Positions 17,735 through 26,595 of a stretch of 64,000 bases of DNA are shown here, piece after piece (the stretch's first letter is position 1; the number at the start of each line of letters is the position of its first letter). Source of the stretch: Maribacter forsetii DSM 18668 (GTDB taxonomy: Bacteria > Bacteroidota > Bacteroidia > Flavobacteriales > Flavobacteriaceae); NCBI RefSeq assembly GCF_000744105.1, contig NZ_JQLH01000001.1, positions 4,105,001 to 4,169,000 on the forward strand. The letters are read 5' to 3'. The notes beneath the pieces were generated by a model that searched no databases, was not told the origin of the DNA, and worked only from the letters and a program-made list of their open reading frames with translations. Both the position numbers and the translations under genes were made by a program.

Positions 17735-20140
17735 ATGAATCGCTTTGTTTACTTACTTTTTTTACTATCACTATCTACACAATCTCAGACAGAACTTAAT
17801 TACCCTGAGGTTGTTTATGGTAAAGAAAACATCAGTGCCAGTTGGGTTAGTCACCCAGATATAAAAGGTGGTGAAGACACAGCGGTTTTGTTTCGTAATT
17901 CATTCAATGTTACTGATGCAAAGGCAGATTTTATTATCAATATTTCTGCAGACAACCACTACTTTCTTTATGTAAACGATGAGTTTATTACCCACGGACC
18001 ACAATTGAGCGATATTCAGCATTATAAATATGAAACCTTAAACTTAAAAGATTACCTGAATCCGGGTGAAAACGTTATCGCCGTTAAGGTCATCAATTTT
18101 GGGAAAAGAAGGTTTTTGGGCATGCAGTCTATATTTACCAGTTTAATGGTCAACGGTGTTACAGATAATGCTAAAATCATTAATACTACCGGTCTTAATG
18201 ATACATGGCTAAGCTCCATTGATCAATCTTACAAAGCTAACGAAGTCGTTTGGAGAGGTGATGCAGAAAAGGCTATTGTAGGCGGATTCTATGCCAACAA
18301 TCCTACAGATAAGGTTGACATGAACAATTACCCAACCCATTGGGAAACCCTGAATTTTGATGATACAGATTGGAAAAAAGTAGCGTTTTTTGAAAATGCC
18401 AGTAGTATGGGCGGCTCTATTGCTTATTTACTAGAACCTCGTAATTTACCTTTACTTTCTTGGGACGAGGAAAGAATTGCAAGTATTGTCCGTTCTTCAA
18501 AACCTCTTGAAACAGAGTTTCCGGTTTTAGGCACTTTAACGCTAGCACCTAATACCACCACAACTTTTCTCCTAGATCAGCAATACGTTACTAACGGGTT
18601 TCCAGAACTGATATTCAGCAAAGGAAAATCTGCAGTTATCTCCATTAAATATGCCGAGAATCTTTTTGGTAAAAACAATAAAAAAGGGGACCGTAACGAC
18701 TTGGACAACAAAAAACTTTTAGGTTATTATGACGAAATAATCTCTAACGGAGAAGATGCCCAAAAATTTATACCGAATTGGATGCGCACCTTCCGTTTTA
18801 TCGAGTTTGAAATTGAAACTAAAGATCAGGAGCTTGTTCTTGAAAAGTTTGTAAACCATAGATCAAGAACCACTATACCATCTATTGCCAAGTTTACTAC
18901 AGACAATGACATGTACAATGATATTTTTGATATCTCTAAGCGCACCATTGATATCTGTACCCAAGATTATTTTTTAAGTGATGCCTATTATGAAACTATG
19001 CAGTACGTAGGCGACACTAAAATACAAGGATTAATCTGGCAAGCTTTAAGCGGCAATGCAGCACATACCAAAAATGCAATTCGCCAATTTAATCACAGCA
19101 GAGATTCTGACGGTAATATTTTAGGTGCTTATCCGCTTCGCTCTACATTTATTTACCCTACTTACTCTTTGGTTTGGGTAGATATGATTGCAGATTACTA
19201 TAACACCTCTAACGACAAAGCATTTATTGAGACTTATAAAGATGGTATTGTAAATACCCTTGCCGGATTCGAAAAAAACATGAACGACCTTAACTTGGTC
19301 AACAAAACGCCATATCGCTATTTTGTAGATTGGTATACCGGACCTAATAATGGTAGTGGTACCGCTACCAAAAATGACGGGCTCAATTCTGCAGTGGTAA
19401 GTTTACATTATGTACATGCGCTACAAAATGCCTCTCGCCTATTCACTGAGATCGGAGACGAACAAACATCAATGAAATACAAGAACAGAGCTCAAGAAAT
19501 CATTACATCTGTTTATGAGCTTTGTTATGACCAAGAAAGAAATCTATTTGCGGAGCGCCCGGACAAAACTATTTATGATCAGCATACCAATATCATGGCA
19601 ATATTGACAGATGCTATTCCAGAAACCGAACAAAGAGCACTTTTAGACAAAATTCTAAACGAAGAAGATTTGTTACAAGCCACATACTACTACCGTTTTT
19701 ATCTTTTTGAAGCGATTAAAAAAGTAGATGCCCCAGAATTGTTCGATGTTGCCCAAAAACCCTGGGAGCAAATGATCAACGACAACATGACCACTACTTT
19801 AGAAAGATTTGAAAGTGTTGAGAAACCAACAAGATCAGAAGTGCATCCGTGGAGTGCCTCGCCCGCATATTTTTATTTTAATTATTTGGCAGGTATCCGA
19901 TCGGTACAAAATGATTTTGAAGAAATGGAAATTGCCCCTGCACTTGGGAAATTAAATGAAATAGCAGGCTTGCTGCCTACATCAAAAGGAACTATTGAAT
20001 TTGAACTAAAGAGAAACAAGCATAAATTATCCGCCGAAATAACAATTCCTGATACCATGACAGGCAACTTAAATTGGCAAGGAACTGTAATTCCTCTTAA
20101 AAAAGGAAAAAATACCTATACCATAAAAAGTAGAAAATAA
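17735..20140 (+). CDS. GH78-like alpha-L-rhamnosidase family protein
   Basis: About 801 residues. I choose the ATG at 17735 (MNRFVYLLFLLSLSTQS), which begins a signal peptide; the frame also opens at 17696, inside the inverted repeat. An N-terminal beta-sandwich (FLYVNDEFITHGPQ, GENVIAVKVIN) resembles the lectin-like domain of GH78. An (alpha/alpha)6 catalytic barrel begins near residue 400 (DYFLSDAYYETMQYVGDTKI). The late motif RSEVHPWSASPAYFYF matches the conserved segment near the end of GH78 catalytic domains. Substrate is uncertain (terminal alpha-L-rhamnose by family). No SusC/D or sugar-catabolic genes are adjacent, so it is an orphan. Confidence 0.82.
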   Translation: MNRFVYLLFLLSLSTQSQTELNYPEVVYGKENISASWVSHPDIKGGEDTAVLFRNSFNVTDAKADFIINISADNHYFLYVNDEFITHGPQLSDIQHYKYETLNLKDYLNPGENVIAVKVINFGKRRFLGMQSIFTSLMVNGVTDNAKIINTTGLNDTWLSSIDQSYKANEVVWRGDAEKAIVGGFYANNPTDKVDMNNYPTHWETLNFDDTDWKKVAFFENASSMGGSIAYLLEPRNLPLLSWDEERIASIVRSSKPLETEFPVLGTLTLAPNTTTTFLLDQQYVTNGFPELIFSKGKSAVISIKYAENLFGKNNKKGDRNDLDNKKLLGYYDEIISNGEDAQKFIPNWMRTFRFIEFEIETKDQELVLEKFVNHRSRTTIPSIAKFTTDNDMYNDIFDISKRTIDICTQDYFLSDAYYETMQYVGDTKIQGLIWQALSGNAAHTKNAIRQFNHSRDSDGNILGAYPLRSTFIYPTYSLVWVDMIADYYNTSNDKAFIETYKDGIVNTLAGFEKNMNDLNLVNKTPYRYFVDWYTGPNNGSGTATKNDGLNSAVVSLHYVHALQNASRLFTEIGDEQTSMKYKNRAQEIITSVYELCYDQERNLFAERPDKTIYDQHTNIMAILTDAIPETEQRALLDKILNEEDLLQATYYYRFYLFEAIKKVDAPELFDVAQKPWEQMINDNMTTTLERFESVEKPTRSEVHPWSASPAYFYFNYLAGIRSVQNDFEEMEIAPALGKLNEIAGLLPTSKGTIEFELKRNKHKLSAEITIPDTMTGNLNWQGTVIPLKKGKNTYTIKSRK

Positions 20141-20195
20141 AAGTGTAAACTTTGGTATGGTAAGCACCTATATTTTAATCTAATATTTTAAAAAA

Positions 20196-20687
20196 ATGAA
20201 GCTATTTAAACTTTTTTTACCCGCTCTTATTTGTTTAGGATTGTTAGCTTTTACCAATCCTGAAGACAAACGTTATGAACGTACCTATTATGAAGACGGC
20301 ACCTTAGAAAGTGAAGGTTGGATTCGCTATAGTACAAAAACTGATTATTGGACTTTCTACCACCCTAATGGGCATAAATCTGAACAAGGTTTTTACGCTT
20401 ATGGCAAAAGAGAAAAGTATTGGTTTTTTTATAGTGAAGACCGTATTAGAATAAAAGAAGGCAAATTTGCCGATAATAAAGAAATTGGCTGGTGGCTTTT
20501 TTACGATAAAAAAGGTCGCATTAACCACAAGTGCCAGCTAACAAAAGGAATAAAAGACGGGTATTGCTTAAAATACAAGGACACAAAATTAATATCCGCA
20601 GAGAAATACAGTAAAGGTGAAAAGATTAAGGAATGGACCTCTTTTCGTGCCTTTACCAGTGAAAATAGTTTATCAGATTTAAAATAA
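20196..20687 (+). CDS. YwqK/MORN-like repeat protein
   Basis: 163 residues, N-terminal signal or membrane segment (about 1-20), then about five short beta repeats of the type YYEDGTLESEGWIRY, YHPNGHKSEQGFYAYGKREKYW, as in MORN or YwqK-family proteins. Such repeats usually mediate membrane or protein contact. No toxin gene is beside it, so an antitoxin role (the common annotation of the family) is not supported here. Its stop overlaps the start of the GT2 gene (TAATG), so the two are translationally coupled and probably linked to the glycosyltransferases. Confidence 0.78.
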   Translation: MKLFKLFLPALICLGLLAFTNPEDKRYERTYYEDGTLESEGWIRYSTKTDYWTFYHPNGHKSEQGFYAYGKREKYWFFYSEDRIRIKEGKFADNKEIGWWLFYDKKGRINHKCQLTKGIKDGYCLKYKDTKLISAEKYSKGEKIKEWTSFRAFTSENSLSDLK

Positions 20688-21376
20688 TGACAGACATTAA
20701 AGTAATTATACCAGCTTTTAACGAAGCAAATTCTATTGCCCATGTCATCAACGAACTACCAAAAACGGTATCTGAGGTAATCGTTGTGAACAATAACTCT
20801 ACAGATGATACCGTAAAAAATGCCGAAGCTGCTGGTGCAACGGTACTTACTGAAACTAGAAAAGGATATGGCTATGCCTGCCTTAAAGGCTTAGATTACG
20901 TAGCAAATCTGTCAAAACAACCAGATATTATCGTATTTATTGATGGAGACTACTCTGATTACCCAGAGGAACTGGAGAAGATAGTTGCTCCTATTTTAGA
21001 AAAAAATATAGATTTTGTAGTTGGTGCTAGAACAAAAGCTTTACGAGAAGAAGGTTCAATGACCCCACAACAAGTTTTTGGCAACTGGTTGGCTACATTT
21101 TTAATGCATTTATTTTTTGGTGCAAAATTTACGGATTTAGGTCCTTTTAGGGCAATTAAATACGAAAAGCTCAAAGAATTGAACATGGAAGACAAGACTT
21201 ATGGGTGGACGGTTGAAATGCAACTGAAAATTCTTAAGAAAAAAATGACATATACCGAAGTACCAGTACGTTACAAACGAAGAATTGGCATCTCAAAAGT
21301 ATCAGGAACCGTAAAAGGTAGTATATTTGCAGGCATAAAAATTTTGGGGTGGATCTTCAAATACAGTATAAAATAA
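20687..21376 (+). CDS. GT2 glycosyltransferase (dolichol-phosphate-mannose synthase-like)
   Basis: 229 residues, GT-A fold: VIIPAFNEANSIAHVI, VIVVNNNSTDDT, VFIDGDYSDYPEEL (DxD-type metal site about residue 85), then the DLGPFRAIKY and YGWTVEMQLK segments typical of polyprenyl-phosphate sugar synthases. A hydrophobic C-terminus may contact the membrane. It should make a lipid-linked sugar donor, presumably mannose or glucose. It overlaps the preceding YwqK-like gene by 1 bp and is 1 bp from the next GT2 gene. A GT-C mannosyltransferase-like gene at 33598 could use its product; that link is inference. Confidence 0.88.
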   Translation: MTDIKVIIPAFNEANSIAHVINELPKTVSEVIVVNNNSTDDTVKNAEAAGATVLTETRKGYGYACLKGLDYVANLSKQPDIIVFIDGDYSDYPEELEKIVAPILEKNIDFVVGARTKALREEGSMTPQQVFGNWLATFLMHLFFGAKFTDLGPFRAIKYEKLKELNMEDKTYGWTVEMQLKILKKKMTYTEVPVRYKRRIGISKVSGTVKGSIFAGIKILGWIFKYSIK

Positions 21377-21377
21377 T

Positions 21378-22862
21378 ATGGCTTTAGCTCTTGCATATCT
21401 TATCATCATCATCTACAGTATCTCTTTACTGTTGATCTTCTTTTATAGCTTGGCGCAGCTTAATCTGTTAATCAATTACTTATCCCAAAAAAGACAAAAC
21501 CAAACGGCTCCTAAGTTTAATTTGTTAGACCCAAAGGAAATTCCGTTCGTAACCATTCAACTTCCTGTTTTTAACGAGGAATATGTCATGGATCGTTTAT
21601 TGGAAAACATCGCTAAAATAGAATATCCTAAAAGTAAATTAGAGATTCAGGTTTTAGACGACTCTACTGACGACACTGTAATAACTACTGCAGCCAGTAT
21701 TGCAAAATTACAGGAGACCGGTTTAGATATTAAACATATTACAAGAACAGACCGTTCTGGTTTTAAGGCAGGTGCCTTAAAAGAAGGACTAGAAGTAGCA
21801 AAGGGTGAATTCATTGCCATCTTTGATGCGGATTTTTTACCTGCTTCAGATTGGTTGAAGAAAACCGTTATCTATTTCAAAGATGAAGAAATTGGTGTGG
21901 TGCAGACCCGTTGGGGACACTTGAACCGCGACTATTCTACCCTAACAAAAATACAGGCTTTTGCTCTTGATGCGCATTTTACCTTAGAACAGGTTGGGCG
22001 TAACAGTAAAGGTCACTTTATCAACTTTAACGGTACCGCAGGTATTTGGCGTAAAGAATGTATTCTTGATGCCGGTAATTGGGAAGGCGATACACTTACC
22101 GAGGATTTAGACCTTAGTTACCGCGCACAGTTGAAAAACTGGAAATTCAAGTATTTGGAGAATGTGGAGACTCCCGCTGAACTACCTGTAGTGATAAGTG
22201 CAGCTCGTTCGCAGCAATTTCGTTGGAACAAAGGTGGTGCTGAGAACTTTAGAAAAACGGTTTGGAGCGTTGTAAGCGCAAAAAACATTCCTTTTAAAAC
22301 AAAGTTTCATGGGGTCATGCACCTACTGAACAGTTCTATGTTCTTATGTGTATTCTTAGTTGCTTTATTGAGTATACCATCACTTTATATTAAAAATACC
22401 TATGGTCATTTAGACTGGGTATTCTCTCTTTTAAGTTTATTCACGGTAAGTACTATTATCTTATTTGTGTGCTATTGGTTTACCTATAAGAGCATACAAG
22501 GCAGCGGCTTCAATAACTTTGTAGATTATATACGTATTTTCTTCACCTTTTTCTCTGTAGCATTAGGTTTCTCTTTACACAATACCATTGCCGTATTAGA
22601 AGGACACATGGGCAAACGAAGTGAATTTGTACGTACACCAAAATTCAACATCAGTACCTTAAAGCAAAGCTGGAAAGGCAATAAGTACCTAGCTAAAAAA
22701 TTATCACCTAACATGATCTTGGAATTTGCCTTAATGGTTTATTTCATGTTTGGTATGTATAGCGCAATACCATTGAATGATTTTGGGTTGTTTCCGTTTC
22801 ATTTTATGCTGTTCTTGGGCTTTGGGTTTGTATTCTTTAAATCATTGACCTCAAGAGCTTAA
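21378..22862 (+). CDS. Processive-type membrane GT2 glycosyltransferase
   Basis: 494 residues: an N-terminal membrane helix (about 5-35), cytoplasmic GT-A domain (FVTIQLPVFNEEYVMDRLL; QVLDDSTDDT; IFDADFLP as DxD; TEDLDLSYRAQL as catalytic TED; QQFRWNKG as QxxRW), and three to four C-terminal helices. These are the motifs of cellulose synthase/glucomannan synthase-like enzymes. It may make a beta-linked glycan or transfer single residues to lipid. It is the last gene of the three-gene operon 20196-22862, ended by a strong terminator. Confidence 0.9.
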   Translation: MALALAYLIIIIYSISLLLIFFYSLAQLNLLINYLSQKRQNQTAPKFNLLDPKEIPFVTIQLPVFNEEYVMDRLLENIAKIEYPKSKLEIQVLDDSTDDTVITTAASIAKLQETGLDIKHITRTDRSGFKAGALKEGLEVAKGEFIAIFDADFLPASDWLKKTVIYFKDEEIGVVQTRWGHLNRDYSTLTKIQAFALDAHFTLEQVGRNSKGHFINFNGTAGIWRKECILDAGNWEGDTLTEDLDLSYRAQLKNWKFKYLENVETPAELPVVISAARSQQFRWNKGGAENFRKTVWSVVSAKNIPFKTKFHGVMHLLNSSMFLCVFLVALLSIPSLYIKNTYGHLDWVFSLLSLFTVSTIILFVCYWFTYKSIQGSGFNNFVDYIRIFFTFFSVALGFSLHNTIAVLEGHMGKRSEFVRTPKFNISTLKQSWKGNKYLAKKLSPNMILEFALMVYFMFGMYSAIPLNDFGLFPFHFMLFLGFGFVFFKSLTSRA

Positions 22863-22883
22863 AACAGCTTTAAACAAAATATT

Positions 22884-22917
22884 AAAAAGGGATTGCCATT
22901 GGCTATCCCTTTTTTTA
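22884..22917 (+). terminator. Rho-independent terminator of the GT2 operon
   Basis: AAAAAGGGAT pairs with ATCCCTTTTT, extended by GCC/GGC after one mismatch, loop ATT, followed by a T-run to 22917. Confidence 0.88.
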
Positions 22918-22957
22918 TTCCAATTCTTCTAGTTTGTTTAACTTACGGCTAAAATAG

Positions 22958-23021
22958 GAATAAGATTACTTGTTATCTTATTCGTCTTAAATAGCGTATA
23001 AAGTAACTTGTTACTTTATAC
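22958..23021. repeat. Two tandem 26-bp palindromes with a shared core
   Basis: Palindrome 1, 22958-22983: GAATAAGATTAC-TT-GTTATCTTATTC (one mismatch). Palindrome 2, 22996-23021: GTATAAAGTAAC-TT-GTTACTTTATAC (perfect). Both are 26 bp, both have the ACTTGT centre, and their centres are 38 bp apart. They sit just upstream of the gene at 23039. They look like a pair of dimer-binding operators or recombination sites. Confidence 0.75.
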
Positions 23022-23023
23022 AA

Positions 23024-23789
23024 TTGTTGTACACCATTATGAAAAACCTGCTTTCAATCATAATAATCTTTCTTATTTTCAATAATTCTTTTGCCCAAAA
23101 AAGCGAAACTGAATTATTGAAAAATTATGCCTTTTATGTTGAAAAAAATGTTGGGTGGGGAAAATGGAGTACTAAGTACTATCTTTCAAATGGACTTGTT
23201 TCTGCCCAAGAAAATTATTGGAAAAATGAACTGAGGAGTCGAATGGAATTTGAATACGACGAATTTGATAATGTCAAGCGAGAAACGCAAACGTTTAACA
23301 TAAATGATGGAGAGGTAAATAATGTTTCAGAAACCAAACTGGAATACAATGATCGTGTTTTAATCCGTAAAGAATATAGTTATGGAATTGTAGAGAAATA
23401 TTCAGATTACAATGAATACGGAAAACCAAAACTGATTGAAAGAACTGATGAACAAAACCTTTGGCCACACAAAGAGATTTTCGAGTATGACACGAATGGA
23501 AACATTACCAAACATATTCAATACAGTTCATATTCTTACAGTGACCAGCCAAATGAAATGGGAACGACCCACATTGAATATGATAGCTTGAATTACGTGG
23601 AGGCGCTTCATCGTGAATTTGAACCAAAACGAGAGTTTCCACTCCTAATGTCTGGACCTTTTAAATATGAATACGAGTATTTCAAATACGTCTATAATGA
23701 CTTGGGACTTTGGACAAAAAAATTCAAAACAGCAAACGGAAAGGAATATCTTGTTGCTAAAAGAAAATATAAATAACGGTGTACAACAA
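23024..23789. other. Gene unit framed by 12-bp inverted repeats
   Basis: TTGTTGTACACC at 23024-23035 is exactly inverted as GGTGTACAACAA at 23778-23789, framing the single gene 23039-23776 with only a few bases to spare on each side. No target-site duplication and no transposase are visible. The right copy is the head of the R1 repeat. Confidence 0.55.
23039..23776 (+). CDS. Secreted YD-repeat-like protein of unknown function
   Basis: 245 residues from the ATG at 23039 (MKNLLSIIIIFLIFNNS), which opens a signal peptide ending SFAQ; an upstream in-frame ATG at 23024 lies inside the inverted repeat. The body is made of tyrosine-rich beta units such as FEYDEFDNVKRETQ, IFEYDTNGNITKHIQY and FKYVYNDLGLW, which resemble Rhs/YD repeats. 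No toxin or peptidase domain is present. It stands alone between palindromes and the R1 repeat, in an accessory patch unlike the neighbouring operons. Confidence 0.72.
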   Translation: MKNLLSIIIIFLIFNNSFAQKSETELLKNYAFYVEKNVGWGKWSTKYYLSNGLVSAQENYWKNELRSRMEFEYDEFDNVKRETQTFNINDGEVNNVSETKLEYNDRVLIRKEYSYGIVEKYSDYNEYGKPKLIERTDEQNLWPHKEIFEYDTNGNITKHIQYSSYSYSDQPNEMGTTHIEYDSLNYVEALHREFEPKREFPLLMSGPFKYEYEYFKYVYNDLGLWTKKFKTANGKEYLVAKRKYK

Positions 23790-23916
23790 AACTTATAAAC
23801 AATACGGACTTAGGGCTTAAACGCTAAGGTTTGCCTATTTTTATGAAGTCGCGAAATCTTTGGGATTTCGCTTTGACACAAGAAAAGAAAAAACAAAACC
23901 AAAAGATTTGGCTAAG
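23778..23916 (+). repeat. Dispersed repeat R1
   Basis: Starts GGTGTACAACAA right after the stop of the preceding gene. It contains ACTTAGGGCTTAA, a stem-loop (GCGAAATC / GATTTCGC, 23851-23871), and CAAAACCAAAAGATTTGGCT at its end. A diverged copy (R2) is at 25029-25180. An open frame read through it (from 23860) gives a false N-terminal extension to the next gene. Confidence 0.7.
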
Positions 23917-23985
23917 AACTGTGGGGCAAAGGGAATAGCCTATTTGCACCTTACACTAAAAATAGCATTACCGTTAGCAATAATT

Positions 23986-24537
23986 ATGCAGCTACTTACT
24001 AAAATAGCATACGTTTTTGGAATCAGTCTAATATTACTTTTTTTACTTCTACAGGTAATATTTAGTTTCTATAATTTGAAAAAGCCACTTGTTTTAATAT
24101 TGGAAAACGAAAAATTTAATTGGGAACAAACTGTAGCGCAAATTAAGTCAGTCAAACTTGAAAGTAGTCCAAACCCTAATATGCCGAAAGAAGCATCTAT
24201 GGTATTTCCAATTGAAGAATGTAAGATTAAGTACGTATATAAATTTAACGGTAAGGATTATACGAATTCTAAAATTGGGCTTAATAAAGAAAAAGAATAT
24301 GAAAGTAAATTCCATAGAGGATTATACTTAAAGCTAAAAGAAATGAATAACGTTGTTATTTATGTTAACCCAAAAAATCCAAATGAATCCTCTATTATTA
24401 AATATGATATCAACTTAAAAGATATAGGAGCAGGAATTGCCTTATTAATATTTCCTTTATTTGTTATCCATTGGGTGTATATCAGTAAAAAATATCCCTC
24501 AAATTATCTAGCAGACAAAATAAACATCATTTCATGA
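23986..24537 (+). CDS. DUF3592-like membrane protein (first of a pair)
   Basis: 183 residues. I use the ATG at 23986 (MQLLTKIAYVFGISLILLFL) because the longer frame back to 23860 is the translated R1 repeat. Two membrane segments (about 5-27 and 150-170) flank a beta-rich outer domain with the family pattern IKYVYKFNGKDYTNSKI and VIYVNPKNPNESSI. Function unknown. It overlaps the next, related gene by 4 bp (ATGA). Confidence 0.75.
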   Translation: MQLLTKIAYVFGISLILLFLLLQVIFSFYNLKKPLVLILENEKFNWEQTVAQIKSVKLESSPNPNMPKEASMVFPIEECKIKYVYKFNGKDYTNSKIGLNKEKEYESKFHRGLYLKLKEMNNVVIYVNPKNPNESSIIKYDINLKDIGAGIALLIFPLFVIHWVYISKKYPSNYLADKINIIS

Positions 24538-25025
24538 TTATTACCTTAATTATTGGTGTAACTGTTTTCCTTTTGGGAATGTTAACCTATATTCTTGATA
24601 TTAGTTCAAAAAAATGGAATCAAACAACCGGTACAATAACCCATGCCGAGTTAAAAGAAAAAATCTATACTGATTCAGATGGTAGTCAGCAGATAAGCTA
24701 TAAGGCAGATTTTGAATACATTTATCAATTAAATGGCACATCAAAACAAATGATTGGCACACATCTTTTTCCTTATGTTGACATGTGGACACCATATAAA
24801 AAAGAGAAACTAGCTTTTGTAGAAAAGCTCAAAAAAGGAAATAAAGTTAAGGTTTTCTATAACCCAAGAAATCCTTCTAAATCATGTTTAATTACAGGTT
24901 CTAACTATTATGTCAAATACTCTTTTTCAGCTGGTTTAGCATTTATAACTTTTGCACTTGTGTTCTGGATATACGAATTAAGTGAAGATTTTACTTTAGT
25001 TTTAAATCAAATTATGGAGAAATAA
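24534..25025 (+). CDS. DUF3592-like membrane protein (second of a pair)
   Basis: 163 residues with N-terminal (about 1-22) and C-terminal (about 128-150) membrane segments around a DUF3592-type domain: FEYIYQLNGTSKQMIGTHLF and VKVFYNPRNPSKSCLITG. It is a paralogue of the gene directly upstream and is coupled to it by a 4-bp overlap. Function unknown. R2 begins right after its stop codon. Confidence 0.75.
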   Translation: MIITLIIGVTVFLLGMLTYILDISSKKWNQTTGTITHAELKEKIYTDSDGSQQISYKADFEYIYQLNGTSKQMIGTHLFPYVDMWTPYKKEKLAFVEKLKKGNKVKVFYNPRNPSKSCLITGSNYYVKYSFSAGLAFITFALVFWIYELSEDFTLVLNQIMEK

Positions 25026-25028
25026 TTA

Positions 25029-25180
25029 TTGTAAACAACACCTGTAAATAATAGAGATTTAGGGCTTAAGCAAAGGGTCTATTTATACCTGCCGGCAGGC
25101 AGGTATAAATAGTTGCAAAATCTTTGAGATTCAGCTTTAGACAAATAAAAGCAAAAACAAAACCAACATCTTTAGCTTAG
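25029..25180 (+). repeat. Dispersed repeat R2
   Basis: Aligns with R1 along its length: TGTAAACAACA, ATTTAGGGCTTAA, AAAATCTTTGAGATT, AAAACAAAACCAACATCTTT. It also carries an extra palindrome at 25079-25112. It follows the stop of the second DUF3592 gene just as R1 follows the stop of the gene before it. Confidence 0.65.
25079..25112. repeat. 15-bp perfect palindrome inside R2
   Basis: CTATTTATACCTGCC and GGCAGGTATAAATAG around a GGCA loop. The CCTGCCGGCAGGCAGG core is a short palindromic word I associate with many Bacteroidetes genomes. It is absent from R1, so it probably inserted into R2. Confidence 0.8.
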
Positions 25181-25202
25181 ACGCTGCTACATTTTAAAAG
25201 CT

Positions 25203-25403
25203 ATGATAACCAAGCACTTAATATTAGGATTCACATTTGGAATATCAATATCATTTATCTCTTGGATAGTTGGAATGATTGTTAATGGCATTCTAAAGAA
25301 AACAGAATTCTACAATAAACTAGGAAATTCCAGATGGAAAAAAAATAGTGCTGCAAATCAAGGAGTCTTTTTTATAAAAGGACTTTCAATATATCCTATT
25401 TAG
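25203..25403 (+). CDS. Short membrane protein, probably truncated
   Basis: 66 codons: one clear membrane helix (about 5-30, LILGFTFGISISFISWIVGM) and a basic tail that stops abruptly (IKGLSIYPI). It follows R2 in the same position that the DUF3592 genes follow R1. The tail reads like the start of a longer domain, and the 136 bp after it hold no convincing continuation in other frames. It may be a broken gene; I do not recognise the family. Confidence 0.4.
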   Translation: MITKHLILGFTFGISISFISWIVGMIVNGILKKTEFYNKLGNSRWKKNSAANQGVFFIKGLSIYPI

Positions 25404-25539
25404 ATTAAATTATACTATAAGATAGTATGTGCTATTGATATGTTAAATCCAGGTAATTTTCTTTCAAATTAGTCTAAATATAAAGGGCTAAAAGCTTAAA
25501 AGTCTTTAACTTTAACATAGTAACCATAAAAAGAACGTT

Positions 25540-26595
25540 ATGATAAAAAATCATTTTAAGATTTTAGCGATACCTGTATTAGTATTCATTTTTATGGCGT
25601 GTAAAGACACAAAATCAAAATCTAATACGGAAGCAAATACAGAAGTCACCATTTCGGTCAATAAAGAAAACTTTCTTCCTGGCGGTCTAGTTGAACCCAT
25701 ATCTATTGTTAATAAAGAAATGTCTGATGGTTCTACCGCTGATTGTTACAAAATTGTCACTTCTGGCACACCTTCAGAGCATGAAATGGGACCATGGTGT
25801 CCAGATAATATTTCTGATGATGCCTCTAAAGGTGGTGTTTGGGCAGTAGAAGGAGAAATCTACGATATTGATGGCGAGTTCATTAAAAATTTAGGAACAC
25901 TTTTTAATGATGATACTTGGATGCTTTATGATAAGACCACAGGTGAAATCACTAAAACCAAGACCAAGGCAGAATGTAATGATGCCGCAGACCCAAATGT
26001 TGGCGAAGAATATAAAAACTTTTGTGTGGAATGCTTACCATCTTACATCACTGGTATGACGCATACATATTATATACCGGTTACTCCTAAAAAAGCACCT
26101 GAAGGATATGCTTTTAGATCAGGGCCTCCAAACGGCGGTGAAGATGGCCATGAAAGACCTGAGCGCCCAAAAGATGGAGAAAGACCTAAAGGACCACCAC
26201 CAGGCGGAGAAGGCATGGGACCTTCAAATAGAGGTTTAGCTTTTAACGGTGTTGTTTTCAACGCACCTGCACCTGTAGATAATATCTTAGCGGCTTACAC
26301 TATTGCTCCTTTTGATGATGCTGGCGGACATATTAACTTACACGAAGGTTATCACTACCATGCAGCAACAGGTGTTTCTAAAAAAATAGCGCAAGAAGAT
26401 AATCACGCTCCAATGATAGGCTATGCCATGGACGGATACTCAATTTATGCCAATACGGATGCCGATGGTAACGAAGCTACGGACTTAGATGAATTTAGAG
26501 GTCACTACGATGAAATTAGAGGTTACCATTACCATGTAGACAAGGCTGGAAGCAACAATTTCATTGACGGTTTACGTGGTGTTTATGCTATGTAA
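25540..26595 (+). CDS. YHYH-domain lipoprotein
   Basis: 351 residues. Lipoprotein signal with lipobox FIFMAC (Cys about 21). Two thirds in, a low-complexity Pro/Gly/Glu linker (about 200-230, e.g. RPERPKDGERPKGPPPGG) separates the N-terminal part from a YHYH domain. The signature pieces are HEGYHYHAATG, MIGYAMDGYSIYA and RGYHYHVDKAG. A cluster of conserved Cys (DCYK, GPWCP, ECNDA, FCVECLP) is found in the N-terminal half. YHYH proteins have no established activity; the His-rich motif suggests metal binding. Its end overlaps the next gene. Confidence 0.88.
   Translation: MIKNHFKILAIPVLVFIFMACKDTKSKSNTEANTEVTISVNKENFLPGGLVEPISIVNKEMSDGSTADCYKIVTSGTPSEHEMGPWCPDNISDDASKGGVWAVEGEIYDIDGEFIKNLGTLFNDDTWMLYDKTTGEITKTKTKAECNDAADPNVGEEYKNFCVECLPSYITGMTHTYYIPVTPKKAPEGYAFRSGPPNGGEDGHERPERPKDGERPKGPPPGGEGMGPSNRGLAFNGVVFNAPAPVDNILAAYTIAPFDDAGGHINLHEGYHYHAATGVSKKIAQEDNHAPMIGYAMDGYSIYANTDADGNEATDLDEFRGHYDEIRGYHYHVDKAGSNNFIDGLRGVYAM

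Noticed and set aside
23024..23789. Insertion sequence or miniature transposon
   Set aside because: The 12-bp inverted ends are exact, but there is no transposase and no target-site duplication, so transposon identity is not supported.
23860..23985. N-terminal extension of the first DUF3592 gene
   Set aside because: It is the translation of repeat R1 and carries no signal peptide or family match; the ATG at 23986 begins directly with a membrane helix.
23778..25180. Integron attC sites
   Set aside because: R1 and R2 lack recognisable RYYYAAC/GTTRRRY core sites and no integrase is in the window; kept only as cassette-like repeats.
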